Assembly: GCF_002975405.1 (NCBI RefSeq)
Contig: NZ_PCPS01000002.1
Span: 248,001-312,000, forward strand
Length of the DNA: 64,000 nt
Source: Arthrobacter sp. MYb229
GTDB lineage: Bacteria > Actinomycetota > Actinomycetes > Actinomycetales > Micrococcaceae
Direction of reading: 5' to 3'
The position numbers and the translations under genes are program-made. Shown one piece after another: positions 46,193 through 54,084 of this stretch. Numbering within the stretch: position 1 is the stretch's first letter; each line of letters starts with the position of its first letter. Below the pieces are notes generated by a model. It searched no databases. It was not told the DNA's origin and worked only from the letters and a program-made list of their open reading frames with translations.

Positions 46193-47284
46193 ATGGCAAT
46201 CAATGACAAATCGGTACAGAGTGAACAACGCACAGCGCTCGTGGTTGGAGCGACGGGCATCGCAGGATCTGCACTTGTGGAGACCCTCGCCACCGCAGGA
46301 TGGTCAGTTATTGCCTTGTCCCGCAGGCCGGGGGCTGATCGCGACGGAGTGCGCTGGCTTTCCGCGGACCTGACTTCGGCTGAATCAGTGGCGGCCGTTC
46401 TCGCTCCTGAACATCCGACGCACATCTTCTTCACCGCTTGGTCGCGGCAGGACTCTGAGGAAGAGAACATCACTGTCAACGCAGGCATGTTGCGAGTTCT
46501 CTTGGCCGCGCTGCGGGACAAGCCGGTTGCCCATGTGGCTCTGATGACGGGGCTAAAGCACTACCTTGGCCCTTTCGAAGCCTACGCCGCCGGCGAGATG
46601 CCGGATACTCCGTTCCATGAAGAAGAACCGCGGCTGCCCGTTCGGAACTTCTACTACGCGCAAGAAGACGAGTTGTTCGCCGCGGCCGCCGAGCAGGGGT
46701 TCACCTGGTCCGTGCACCGCGCGCACACCGTCATTGGGCATGCTGTGGGAAACGCAATGAATATGGGGCTCACGCTCGCCACGCAAGCAACGCTGTGCAA
46801 GGAAACGGGAGAACCGTTCGTCTTCCCGGGCTCAGAAATGCAATGGAACGGGCTGACTGACATGACAGACGCCGGTCTGCTTGCAGAGCATATGCTCTGG
46901 GCTTCGACGACCCCTGGTGCCGCCAATGAGGCCTTTAATATCGTCAATGGCGATGTCTTTCGGTGGCGCTGGATGTGGCCGAAGCTCGCCGCGCACTTTG
47001 GAGTTGAATGGGAAGGCTACCAACAGGCGCCTCGGCCTCTCGAGCAAGCCATGAGCGGCCGGGAAAGGCAGTGGAGTGAGTTGGCGCTGAAGCACGGGTT
47101 GGCGGAACAAAAGCTGGATCGCATGGCTTCGTGGTGGCACACCGACGGTGACCTAGGGCGAAACATAGAAGTGGTGGCAGACATGGGGAAGAGCAGGGTG
47201 GCTGGCTTTACCGGGTATCGTCGAACATTTGATGCTTTCGTGGCGCTGTTCGACCGCTATCGCGTGGATCAACTCATCCCCTAA
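46193..47284 (+). CDS. PRISE-type short-chain reductase (SDR75E, progesterone 5-beta-reductase/iridoid synthase-like)
   Basis: 363 aa. Rossmann motif 'ALVVGATGIAGSALVETLATAGW' (about 16-38), 'ALSRRPG', 'HIFFTAWSRQDSEEENITVNAGML', 'MTGLKHYLGPFEAYA', the PRISE catalytic 'NFYYAQEDELF' (Tyr), and 'WSVHRAHTVIGHAVGNAMNMG'. The family reduces activated C=C bonds of enones. There is almost no ribosome site at the ATG, so the mRNA could be leaderless. Native substrate in bacteria unknown. Confidence 0.88.
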   Translation: MAINDKSVQSEQRTALVVGATGIAGSALVETLATAGWSVIALSRRPGADRDGVRWLSADLTSAESVAAVLAPEHPTHIFFTAWSRQDSEEENITVNAGMLRVLLAALRDKPVAHVALMTGLKHYLGPFEAYAAGEMPDTPFHEEEPRLPVRNFYYAQEDELFAAAAEQGFTWSVHRAHTVIGHAVGNAMNMGLTLATQATLCKETGEPFVFPGSEMQWNGLTDMTDAGLLAEHMLWASTTPGAANEAFNIVNGDVFRWRWMWPKLAAHFGVEWEGYQQAPRPLEQAMSGRERQWSELALKHGLAEQKLDRMASWWHTDGDLGRNIEVVADMGKSRVAGFTGYRRTFDAFVALFDRYRVDQLIP

Positions 47285-47890
47285 GTAGCGTCTATCTCTG
47301 GGCCAGAGAGACGAGCGTCGCCGCAACGGCTTAGCCGTCCACGTCGAGAATAAACAGGCGCAGCAGCTGGGAATGCGCTGTTATCGAAGCATTTACCCGG
47401 CCTGGGCGGGGGATCAAAGCCTAGTGAAAACGGAATCTCCGTAGGTGGGAATTTTCGTGGAATTGCGGTCCGGCGTCGGGGCGTAGTTCTCCAGCGGAGA
47501 AATATGGCCGTTGAGCTGAGGGCGGGTCATTCCCAGTTTTGTGCAAAGAACTGGGAATGACGTACGTAAAACTCGGCACTATGCGCTCTTGACGTCCGAA
47601 GAGGTTCTCGTAGCGATGGTCAATGACGAGCGAGATGCACAGCATCAGAACGAGTTTACGGAGTCGAGCGATGATCATTTCACCGAAGGCCACCCGTTCA
47701 TGACGAAACTGTAGCCGGAGCAGGTTTGGGTACTTAACTTCACTGGAATTCCAGGTTCCATCGGCTGAGCAAGAACATGAAAGTTATTGTTAACCCAGTG
47801 GATCATCTGGCTTAACTAGAACGTTCGCAAGAGTCACTTCCATGAATCGGTCAGGGAGAAGCTGAGTCTTTTGGGCTCCTACTTAAGTAT
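47285..47890. other. gene-free region with a hairpin and a possible coding remnant
   Basis: A perfect 13-bp inverted repeat, GTCATTCCCAGTT / AACTGGGAATGAC, lies at 47526-47538 and 47549-47561. The frame 47589-47714 encodes 41 protein-like residues, opening with Leu-Thr-Ser-Glu-Glu and ending at Thr-Lys-Leu then TAG; it includes 'NDERDAQHQNEFTESSDDHF'. It starts at TTG with no ribosome site and may be a gene remnant. The region turns clearly AT-rich towards its right end. Confidence 0.4.
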
Positions 47891-47892
47891 TA

Positions 47893-47921
47893 TTGACACG
47901 GTGAAATTTATTTGATTTATG
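47893..47921 (+). promoter_or_regulatory. promoter-like -35/-10 pair upstream of the micro-gene
   Basis: Consensus TTGACA (47893-47898), 17 bp, then TTTATG (47916-47921) in AT-rich DNA. A transcript from here would have a leader of about 145 nt before the ATG at 48075. A closer promoter cannot be excluded. Confidence 0.45.
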
Positions 47922-48074
47922 CTGTTTACCTGAGGTTAGTTAGATATTCAAAGAATAAAACTCGTAATAATTGAGAATATTCACCGCAGGAAACTCGACC
48001 ACTGTTAGTTTTATTTACATCAGCACCCGTTGATAACGTGGACTTTTATTCACATCGCACTTTCTGGAGGAATC

Positions 48075-48137
48075 ATGGATCTGGTCAATACTCTTTTGGA
48101 GATCATTCTCGGCCTTCTCGGTGGGCTCGGCGGCTAA
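48075..48137 (+). CDS. 20-aa hydrophobic, Gly/Leu-rich micro-peptide
   Basis: MDLVNTLLEIILGLLGGLGG, then TAA. A strong ribosome site (CTGGAGG) lies 5 nt before the ATG and a perfect 19-bp terminator with a T-run begins 24 nt after the stop, so the gene has its own expression signals. The peptide has only two charged residues (Asp2, Glu9), both acidic, a helical Leu/Ile core and a GG-rich C-terminus, with no signal peptide or Cys. It is shorter than normal annotation cut-offs. It resembles in general character leaderless bacteriocins, phenol-soluble-modulin-like peptides or small membrane toxins, but I do not recognise a family. No immunity or export gene is adjacent. The plus-strand frame that overlaps it in another register has no such signals. 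Confidence 0.7.
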   Translation: MDLVNTLLEIILGLLGGLGG

Positions 48138-48161
48138 AGCCCCGCAATGTAGTACTTTTTG

Positions 48162-48202
48162 ATAATGTCCCGCCGAAGGCAAAGCCTTCGGCGGGACATT
48201 AT
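48162..48202 (+). terminator. strong intrinsic terminator of the micro-gene
   Basis: Perfect 19-bp stem (ATAATGTCCCGCCGAAGGC, loop AAA) followed by TTTTTTATTTATG. The T-run is only on the plus strand, which assigns it to the micro-peptide transcript. Confidence 0.92.
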
Positions 48203-48209
48203 TTTTTAT

Positions 48210-48509
48210 TTATGCATTGAAGAGACGGGTTAGTGGTTCGGGCTGAGGAGTCTTGGCCTCGACTCGACGCAATTCTTTATGCGGCGCCATCGGCACAATA
48301 GCGCGTTCCTGACGGGAATGTTCGGGCCAGATTCCTAGCTTGCCCGAGGGGGAATGGCTGTAGGATCCAGAGCATCCTTGATCTTTGGCCGTAGTCGGTG
48401 CGCAGTGTTGCGTTGAAAACAAATCCACCGAATCTGCGATCCACGTGCCTGCAGCATCCAGCAGCTCTGCATGCAGGGGATGGGTATGGCGCACGCCGCC
48501 GATCGTCAA
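48210..48509 (-). CDS. doubtful hypothetical protein (99 aa)
   Basis: Open frame with somewhat protein-like text ('HTHPLHAELLDAAGTWIADS', 'APHKELRRVEAKTPQPEPL') but no recognised family, no good ribosome site and a stop just 8 bp from the opposing terminator. Could be a decayed gene or chance. The interval 48510-48753 to its right shows no other gene. Confidence 0.25.
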   Translation of the reverse strand: MTIGGVRHTHPLHAELLDAAGTWIADSVDLFSTQHCAPTTAKDQGCSGSYSHSPSGKLGIWPEHSRQERAIVPMAPHKELRRVEAKTPQPEPLTRLFNA

Positions 48510-48753
48510 TGCGCTGGGAACTCAGGATGCGGCTCTACTTGCGGGGGCCGTGCAGTGAGCGAACCGGCGCCTACTCGGTTGCTCGGCCTGGGGCGGGCCT
48601 CCATGGTCCTCCGCTACTGGGGGCGTGGTTCGGTCCGAGGCTTATCCACCGCCGAGTCCAGAGATCTCATGCCAGGGGTGGACTTGGAGTACGCACAGTT
48701 ACACCCGTCCGCTGAGGACGTGGCGCCACAGGCTTTCATAGGCTTGTGTTGTG

Positions 48754-49290
48754 ATGAAGAAAAAACTTGTTCCCTTGATAGCACTTGCCATTCCGACCAC
48801 TTTGCTGCTGACCGGATGTGACGTCAGTCAGCTAACCGAAGACAAATATGAGCACTCGGCCTCCAAAACCGCAAAGACTTCCGCAGAAGGCGTAGCTTCC
48901 GGGTTGCTTCCCAGCTGGGCTCCCAATGGTGGAACCGACGTCCGCCTGGAGCAACGCAGCACCGGGCACGAGCGAATTTTCACCATGGACTACTCAGGTG
49001 AACTTCCAAGCGGCAAATGCGAGCCGCTGGCTAACACCGGCGTTCCCAGCGCCAAGGAACTGGAAAAAGGCTACGCCGCCGATTCGCGGACCAAGGACAT
49101 GGCACCAGAGGATTTCGTGACCTACCGAACCCTCGAAGCCGACTGGTGGCCGGCGGACGCTGAATTGCAGAGCACCGCGCTCTGTGGACGTTGGTGGGTG
49201 CACCAAGATGCAGGCAAGCTGTACGCTTTCGCGCCAGATGTTGCCAGCGTGGCCGAGGCCATCGTCAAGGAGCGCGCTGAGGCCGAGTAA
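48754..49290 (+). CDS. secreted lipoprotein of unknown function
   Basis: 178 aa. The signal peptide MKKKLVPLIALAIPTTLLL ends in the lipobox LTGC (Cys at about 22), so the protein is anchored on the outer face of the membrane. The rest is a compact domain with two further Cys ('GKCEPLA', 'TALCGRWWVH') that may form a disulfide, and Trp-rich 'LEADWWPADAELQ'. A GTG immediately before the ATG is an alternative start. I know no family for it. It stands alone, convergent with map. Confidence 0.8.
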   Translation: MKKKLVPLIALAIPTTLLLTGCDVSQLTEDKYEHSASKTAKTSAEGVASGLLPSWAPNGGTDVRLEQRSTGHERIFTMDYSGELPSGKCEPLANTGVPSAKELEKGYAADSRTKDMAPEDFVTYRTLEADWWPADAELQSTALCGRWWVHQDAGKLYAFAPDVASVAEAIVKERAEAE

Positions 49291-49297
49291 GCCCGGC

Positions 49298-50074
49298 CTA
49301 GGAGGAGGGCGGCAGGGTCAATACTTGAGGCGCCCCCTCGGTGATCAGTACCGTGTGTTCGGTATGCGCGGTACGGCAACCCGTTGCGCTTCGCAAGGTC
49401 CAGCCATCGGGATCGGTGATGAGCTTCGCGGTGTTTGTCATAACCCATGGTTCCAGCGCGAGCATTAATCCGGGAACCAGCTTATAGCCTCGGTTGGGCC
49501 GTCCGTTGTTCGAAATGTGAGGTTCCTGATGCATTGTCGAGCCGATCCCGTGGCCGCCGTATTCGATATTGATCGAGTACCCGGCCTCGCGCAAGACTGT
49601 GCCGATGGCATAGGAAATATCGCCAATTTTGGCCCCTGGCCGGGCCGCATCAATTCCGGCAGCTAACGCGTGTTCCGTGGCTTGGATCAGCTGGGTGCTT
49701 GCGGTGTCCTGGGTCGGCCCCACGATAAAGCTGATGGCAGCATCAGCGGCGATGCCTTCCTTGGAAATCGCTAGATCCAGGGTCAGTAAATCACCGTCGG
49801 CCAGTGCGTAGTCGTGGGGTAATCCGTGCAGCACCGCATCGTTGACCGCGGTGCAGATGTAATGGCCGAATGGTCCGCGTCCAAAAGCTGGTGCGTAATC
49901 GACATAGCAGGATTCTGCGCCTGCTCCGAGGATCATCTCGCGGGCCCAAGCGTTGATGTCCAAAAGGTTGGTGCCCACCACGCTGCGGTCCCGCAGGGTT
50001 TGCAGGATCTGCCCCACGAGAGCTCCGGTGACCTTAGCCCGGGCAGCTTCGTGGGAATTCAGGATCTCGATCAT
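49298..50074 (-). CDS. map: type I methionine aminopeptidase
   Basis: Removes N-terminal Met from new proteins. 258 aa. Metal ligands are in place: Asp in 'LLTLDLAISKEG', Asp in 'ADAAISFIVG', His in 'YGGHGIGSTMHQEPHI' and Glu in 'MLALEPWVMT'; the last catalytic Glu is in 'TEHTVLITEGAPQVL'. It is divergent from a small Xre regulator across a 10-bp inverted repeat, so it is probably a regulated second copy rather than the housekeeping gene, which usually sits with adk/secY (inference). Confidence 0.93.
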   Translation of the reverse strand: MIEILNSHEAARAKVTGALVGQILQTLRDRSVVGTNLLDINAWAREMILGAGAESCYVDYAPAFGRGPFGHYICTAVNDAVLHGLPHDYALADGDLLTLDLAISKEGIAADAAISFIVGPTQDTASTQLIQATEHALAAGIDAARPGAKIGDISYAIGTVLREAGYSINIEYGGHGIGSTMHQEPHISNNGRPNRGYKLVPGLMLALEPWVMTNTAKLITDPDGWTLRSATGCRTAHTEHTVLITEGAPQVLTLPPSS

Positions 50075-50087
50075 GCGAAGCCTTTCA

Positions 50088-50139
50088 TAAAACCAATAAC
50101 AATACCGTCCATACTATACCGGTACTATGATTGGTTTTA
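50088..50139. promoter_or_regulatory. inverted repeat between map and xre, putative operator
   Basis: TAAAACCAAT (50088-50097) and ATTGGTTTTA (50130-50139) are perfect inverted 10-mers. The right arm overlaps the first codons of xre. A TATACC box at 50115-50120 is placed to start a leaderless xre transcript at ATG 50127. The geometry suggests autoregulation of both genes by the Xre protein. Confidence 0.55.
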
Positions 50140-50441
50140 TGGTTAGATTGCCCCTCACTTTTGAAGAACTCGAACGCGGCGAGCGCCTCGGCGCCCTCTT
50201 GCGCCGGGCAAGAGCCGAGCGGACCATGGTTGACATTGCCTTTGACGCGGGAATTTCCCCGGAGACGCTACGCAAGATCGAGTCCGGGCGAGTGGCCACC
50301 CCCGCATTCTCAACTATTGCCGCCATCGCGGGGGTCCTTGGACTCTCGCTGGATGAACTATGGAATTCCGTGCTTGCCCAAGAGCCGGACGCCAGCGGTG
50401 CCCGATCCAGCCGAATGGCGCGCGAGCGGCTTGCGAGCTAG
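50127..50441 (+). CDS. small Xre family HTH regulator
   Basis: 104 aa. The HTH covers about residues 19-75: 'RLGALLRRARAERTMVDIAFDAGISPETLRKIESGRVATPAFSTIAAIAGVLGLSLDELW'. It has no ribosome site; ATG 50127 may be leaderless, and ATG 50139 (MVRLPLTFEEL) is the alternative. The Ala/Arg/Ser tail is short. Likely controls itself and the divergent map gene. Confidence 0.88.
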   Translation: MIGFMVRLPLTFEELERGERLGALLRRARAERTMVDIAFDAGISPETLRKIESGRVATPAFSTIAAIAGVLGLSLDELWNSVLAQEPDASGARSSRMARERLAS

Positions 50442-50443
50442 TT

Positions 50444-50760
50444 CGCTGAAATGCTGCGCTTTCGAAGCGGATCACGCCCCTGGCGATCGCTCCGCTCTCC
50501 TGTGCCCAGTAGTCCTCATTGATCTTTTCCAGCGGAACCTCCTGCGCGGTCAAATCATCTAAGTTCAGCCGACCTTGTTGATGAAGTTCCGCATAGTACG
50601 GAGCGCCCTGACGGGCGTTCGAGGGGCCCTTTCAGGTCCCGTGCAGGCTGCGTTGGTGCATGGGCATGCCTAGCATGGCGTTGAGTCCTAGTGGCTTGCC
50701 CTGTGGCAACCCGATGAGGTGCACGTGCCCGCGGGTTCGATCTAAGCGAGGGCTTCCTTG
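50444..50760 (-). pseudogene. C-terminal remnant of a zinc alcohol dehydrogenase
   Basis: On the minus strand one frame reads 'GHVHLIGLPQGKPLGLNAML', then 'LHGT', a TGA stop, then 'GAPYYAELHQQGRLNLDDL' and 'PLEKINEDYWAQESGAIARG' 'VIRFE'. This is the order of the last third of a medium-chain alcohol dehydrogenase (Rossmann strand, 'RGS' region, 'GRLNLDDL', 'PLEKINE...ARGVIRF'). Just upstream 'EALA' stop 'IEPAGT' continues the protein in another frame. The N-terminal catalytic half is missing. The original stop codon is also lost. Confidence 0.7.
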
Positions 50761-50835
50761 CCCAGCGGCGGTCTTCATCGACTACCTGGATGCTGAAGCT
50801 GTCACCGGTGATAATGAGACGTGCTGAATGTATGC

Positions 50836-51253
50836 GTGCTCGGGTACATGGCCGCGGGCCTCGCAGAAGGTGCCGAACTGGTTACCTGCGGAGAACCGGT
50901 GAGCGCGGAGGGCCCTTCGTTCCGCCAACCGTCCTGAACAATGTGAAGCCGAAATGTCGGTGTCAAAAGAAGAGATCATTGGGCCGGAGCTCGCGGACAC
51001 TAAATTCAGTGATGAAGATTCCCGCACGGTCGTACTGCGCCAAGCCTTCGGCAATGGCTGCGGGCTGAATTCGATCATTTTCACCCGAGGCATCTCCGAG
51101 GCGTTGCTGATTGCGAAGAAAATCCAGGCTGGCAATCTCCGCGTGAATACCGGAGCCGGCATGGACGCGAACATGCCATCTGGCGGTTTTAAGCAGTCCG
51201 GCTGGGGTATGGAAAGGGCCCCAGCGACTCGGACGGCTAGGATAAAACCATGA
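50836..51253 (+). pseudogene. C-terminal remnant of an aldehyde dehydrogenase
   Basis: Three frames in turn give the C-terminal part of a NAD-dependent aldehyde dehydrogenase: 'LAEGAELVTCGEP', then 'GGPFVPPTVLNNVKP', then 'EEIIGPELADTKFSDEDSR', 'AKKIQAGNLRVNTGAGMDAN' and 'MPSGGFKQSGWGMERA'. The catalytic Cys region and N-terminus are absent. The final stop overlaps the cdaR start as ATGA, which suggests the intact gene once sat in one operon with cdaR or that cdaR translation is still coupled to the remnant. Confidence 0.75.
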
Positions 51254-52311
51254 GCGAACAGGAGCAGCCCCGGCTAGGCAGCGCACTGGCGCAAAAGGTC
51301 GTCGACACCATCGCGCCGACGATTAACCGCCATGTCAATATCATGAATGCCCACGGGGTAATCATTGCTTCCACCGATGCGGCCCGCATCAGAACGCATC
51401 ACGAGGGCAGCGCCGAGGCGATCCGCCGCAACCAGATCATCCGCGTCAGCCAGGCCGATGGCAGCGCCGGAACCCAGCCCGGGGTCAACGTTCCGCTCAC
51501 ATTGGATAATCAGCTGTGCGGGGTCGTCGGCGTCACCGGAGCCCCGCATGAGGTCGAGCCGCTAGCCGATCTGATTGCACTGACCGTGCAGTTGCTCTTC
51601 ACCCAGGAACGCGAGCACTCGCGCAGTACCCGCCGTGAAACAGAAGCCCGGGACATTATCTCCGCGTTGCTGGCCGGATGGGCCGAGCCAAAAGCCATTG
51701 ACCGGAGCCTGGCAGCGCACGGCCTGCGCGGACCAACGCAACTGGAGGCATGGATCCCGCGCAGCGCGCAGGATCCATTGCTGGATGTACCGGCCGTTGA
51801 GGGCCGGCGCACTTCCTGGATCAACCTCTCCGGTGCGTTCTGGCGGATCCGGCTGGCGAACGAACCGGCCTTCGAGGAAGACCAAGGCGCAACGGAGCGC
51901 TATCTTGCCTCCGCCCCGGCAGAAGGCGCCGGACACCTGCTGGCCGAAGCCGAAGCCCTCCGTGCCCTCGTGGCGCTCCCGGCGCTGATACCCCAGCGAC
52001 GAAACCGGGAGATCTGGAGCCCGGAAATCGCCACCGCTATCGCGCGCACACCGGCGCAGAGCCTGAGCCATATTGCCCGGCCCGCCCGGGACTTGAGCGA
52101 AGAGCAAGCGAAGACGCTGCTGGTCGTCACTGCCGCAGCATCGATGACCCAGGCCGCAACCGAACTGCACATACACCGCAATACCCTGGTGCAGCGTCTG
52201 GAGCGCGTAGCCCTGATCGCCGGGGTGGACATCCGCCACACCGGCCAGGCGGTGCGGCTGCAGCATGCCATCTACGCAGCGGTCGCCCTAGACCAGAAAC
52301 ACATATTCTAG
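51250..52311 (+). CDS. cdaR: CdaR family (sugar diacid/glycerate) transcriptional activator
   Basis: 353 aa. N-terminal diacid-recognition domain (about 10-135: 'ALAQKVVDTIAPTINRHVNIMNAHGVIIASTDAARIRTHHEGSAEAI', 'LTLDNQLCGVVGVTGAPHEVEPLADL') and C-terminal PucR-type HTH (about 290-345: 'TQAATELHIHRNTLVQRLERV'). AGGA lies 7 nt before the ATG. It precedes a GntP permease, the standard partner, so it likely activates uptake in response to glycerate or a sugar diacid. Confidence 0.9.
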   Translation: MSEQEQPRLGSALAQKVVDTIAPTINRHVNIMNAHGVIIASTDAARIRTHHEGSAEAIRRNQIIRVSQADGSAGTQPGVNVPLTLDNQLCGVVGVTGAPHEVEPLADLIALTVQLLFTQEREHSRSTRRETEARDIISALLAGWAEPKAIDRSLAAHGLRGPTQLEAWIPRSAQDPLLDVPAVEGRRTSWINLSGAFWRIRLANEPAFEEDQGATERYLASAPAEGAGHLLAEAEALRALVALPALIPQRRNREIWSPEIATAIARTPAQSLSHIARPARDLSEEQAKTLLVVTAAASMTQAATELHIHRNTLVQRLERVALIAGVDIRHTGQAVRLQHAIYAAVALDQKHIF

Positions 52312-52329
52312 GAATTTCCGGCATAAGAA

Positions 52330-52347
52330 TATGGGCGTGCGCCCATA
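52330..52347. promoter_or_regulatory. palindrome in the cdaR-gntP gap
   Basis: TATGGGCG-TG-CGCCCATA, 8-bp perfect arms, 18 bp past the cdaR stop and 226 bp before gntP. Could be a CdaR/other operator or a short terminator. The rest of the 262-bp gap shows no gene. Confidence 0.4.
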
Positions 52348-52573
52348 GGTGATTGAGTCCGCAGTCCCTAGTATTGGCAAGATGCTCGAAGTTGAGCGCC
52401 CGCTGAACCGGTCCTCCCGGCCGATACAGCCTTCGCAGGAAAAGCCTGAGCAGCTTGACCTGGCGGAATAGCGGGCGGCAGCAACGGGCCGGAACTCGCA
52501 CCCAGAACGACCGCCTGCGTCATTGCAGGTTCGGGCTGGGGGCCACAGATATTGGCAAAGGAGCCAACTCGCC

Positions 52574-53935
52574 GTGTATGAACTCCTCGTTCTGCTGATC
52601 CTCGTGGTGGCCATTGTGCTGGTCACCGCACGCTGGAAAATCAGCCCCTTCCTCGCCCTCATCGGCGCGGCCATCCTCGCGGCCTTCGCCTACAAGATCC
52701 CCATCGCCGAGGTCGCCTCCACGGTGACCACCGCCTTTGGCAGCACCATGGGCAATATTGGCCTCGTAATCCTCTTCGGCACGATGATCGGCATCATCCT
52801 GGAGCGTTCCGGGGCCGCGATCTCCATGGCCGATGCGCTGATCAAGCTGCTGGGCACCAGATTCCCCAACCTGACGCTGTCGCTCATCGGCTACATCGTT
52901 TCCATACCGGTCTTCTGCGACTCGGGCTACGTGGTGCTCAACTCCCTGCGCAAGGCCATCACCCTGCGCACCGGTGTTTCCACGCTGGCCACCTCCATTG
53001 CCTTGATGACCGGCCTGTATGCCACCCACACCATGGTCCCGCCGACCCCAGGACCGCTGGCAGCCGCCGAGTCCATCGGCATCGCCGACAACCTCGGATT
53101 GATCATCGCCATCGGCCTGCCGGTGGCAGTGGTCTCGGCCATGGCCGGGCTGTTCTATGCCAGCCGCTTCAACAAGTCCACGTGGACTCCGCTGCCATCC
53201 GAGGATGAGAACGACATCTCCGAACTAGATTACGAGCAGCTGCGTGCAAGCTTCGGCAAGCTGCCAAGCCCTGGCTTGGCCTTCCTGCCGATCCTCGTTC
53301 CGCTGGTCTTGATCTGCGCGGCATCGATCGCCAAGCTTCCATCGCATCCCTTCGGCGAAGGCGCCGCACTGGAAGCACTGTCCTTCATCGGCACCCCGGT
53401 GATCGCGCTGATCTTCGGTTTGCTCGCCGCGACCTTGCTGCTGAACGGCAATAAGAAGCTTGCCGACTTCAACGAGCAGATGCACGAAGCCGTGCGCACC
53501 GCGGCGCCCATCCTGCTCATTACCGGTGCCGGCGCAGCCTTTGGTGCTGTGCTGGCAGCCTCGGAGCTGACCACGATCCTCTCCGATTCGCTCAGCGGCT
53601 TGGGTCTCGGCCTGGCTGTGCCATTCCTGATCGCCGCGGCATTGAAGTCGGCGCAGGGCTCGTCCACCGTATCGATGGTGACCACCTCGGCGCTGGTCGC
53701 CCCGATGCTCGGATCCCTCGGTCTGGACTCCGAACTGGGCATGGTGCTCAGTGTCCTGGCAGTTGGCGCCGGCGCGATGGTCGTCTCGCATGCCAACGAT
53801 TCCTACTTCTGGGTGGTCTCCCAGCTCAGCCGCATCCCGGTGATCACGGCCTACAAGACCTTGAGCGTGGCCACCGCCATCCAGGGCACCGCCGCATTTG
53901 CTACCGTCTGGATCCTCGGGGCAGTCCTGCTCTAG
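52574..53935 (+). CDS. GntP family permease (gluconate/glycerate type)
   Basis: 453 aa with about twelve membrane segments. GTG 52574 follows AAGGAG with a 10-nt spacer and gives the family start MYELLVLLILVVAIVLVT; the frame is open to 52523 in non-coding-looking sequence. Family motifs are 'GFGSTMGNIGLVILFGTMIGIILERSGAAISMADALI'-like, 'PVFCDSGYVVLNSLRKAI', 'THTMVPPTPGPLAAAE' and 'KSAQGSSTVSMVTTSALVAPML'. A CdaR activator lies upstream. Glycerate is the best guess for substrate given the glycerate kinase in the window (inference). Confidence 0.9.
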   Translation: MYELLVLLILVVAIVLVTARWKISPFLALIGAAILAAFAYKIPIAEVASTVTTAFGSTMGNIGLVILFGTMIGIILERSGAAISMADALIKLLGTRFPNLTLSLIGYIVSIPVFCDSGYVVLNSLRKAITLRTGVSTLATSIALMTGLYATHTMVPPTPGPLAAAESIGIADNLGLIIAIGLPVAVVSAMAGLFYASRFNKSTWTPLPSEDENDISELDYEQLRASFGKLPSPGLAFLPILVPLVLICAASIAKLPSHPFGEGAALEALSFIGTPVIALIFGLLAATLLLNGNKKLADFNEQMHEAVRTAAPILLITGAGAAFGAVLAASELTTILSDSLSGLGLGLAVPFLIAAALKSAQGSSTVSMVTTSALVAPMLGSLGLDSELGMVLSVLAVGAGAMVVSHANDSYFWVVSQLSRIPVITAYKTLSVATAIQGTAAFATVWILGAVLL

Positions 53936-53960
53936 TAAATCCAAGAAGCCTGCATCAACG

Positions 53961-53994
53961 AATAACCGCGCCATCAGAGGATGGCGCGGTTATT
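53961..53994 (+). terminator. terminator after gntP
   Basis: 15-bp perfect stem AATAACCGCGCCATC / GATGGCGCGGTTATT with loop AGAG, 26 bp past the stop and followed by GGTTTAACT. Sits between convergent genes. Confidence 0.85.
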
Positions 53995-54084
53995 GGTTTA
54001 ACTGGCGGGATGGCCGCAATGGATACCTGATGGCGGGAGGCCCGAATTGATGGCGCACTCAGACGGTGCGTGGCAAGCCAAAGA

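Noticed and set aside
47560-47592. 11-codon frame MTYVKLGTMRS starting inside the 47526-47561 hairpin
   Set aside because: No ribosome site; the start is inside the stem and nothing supports expression.
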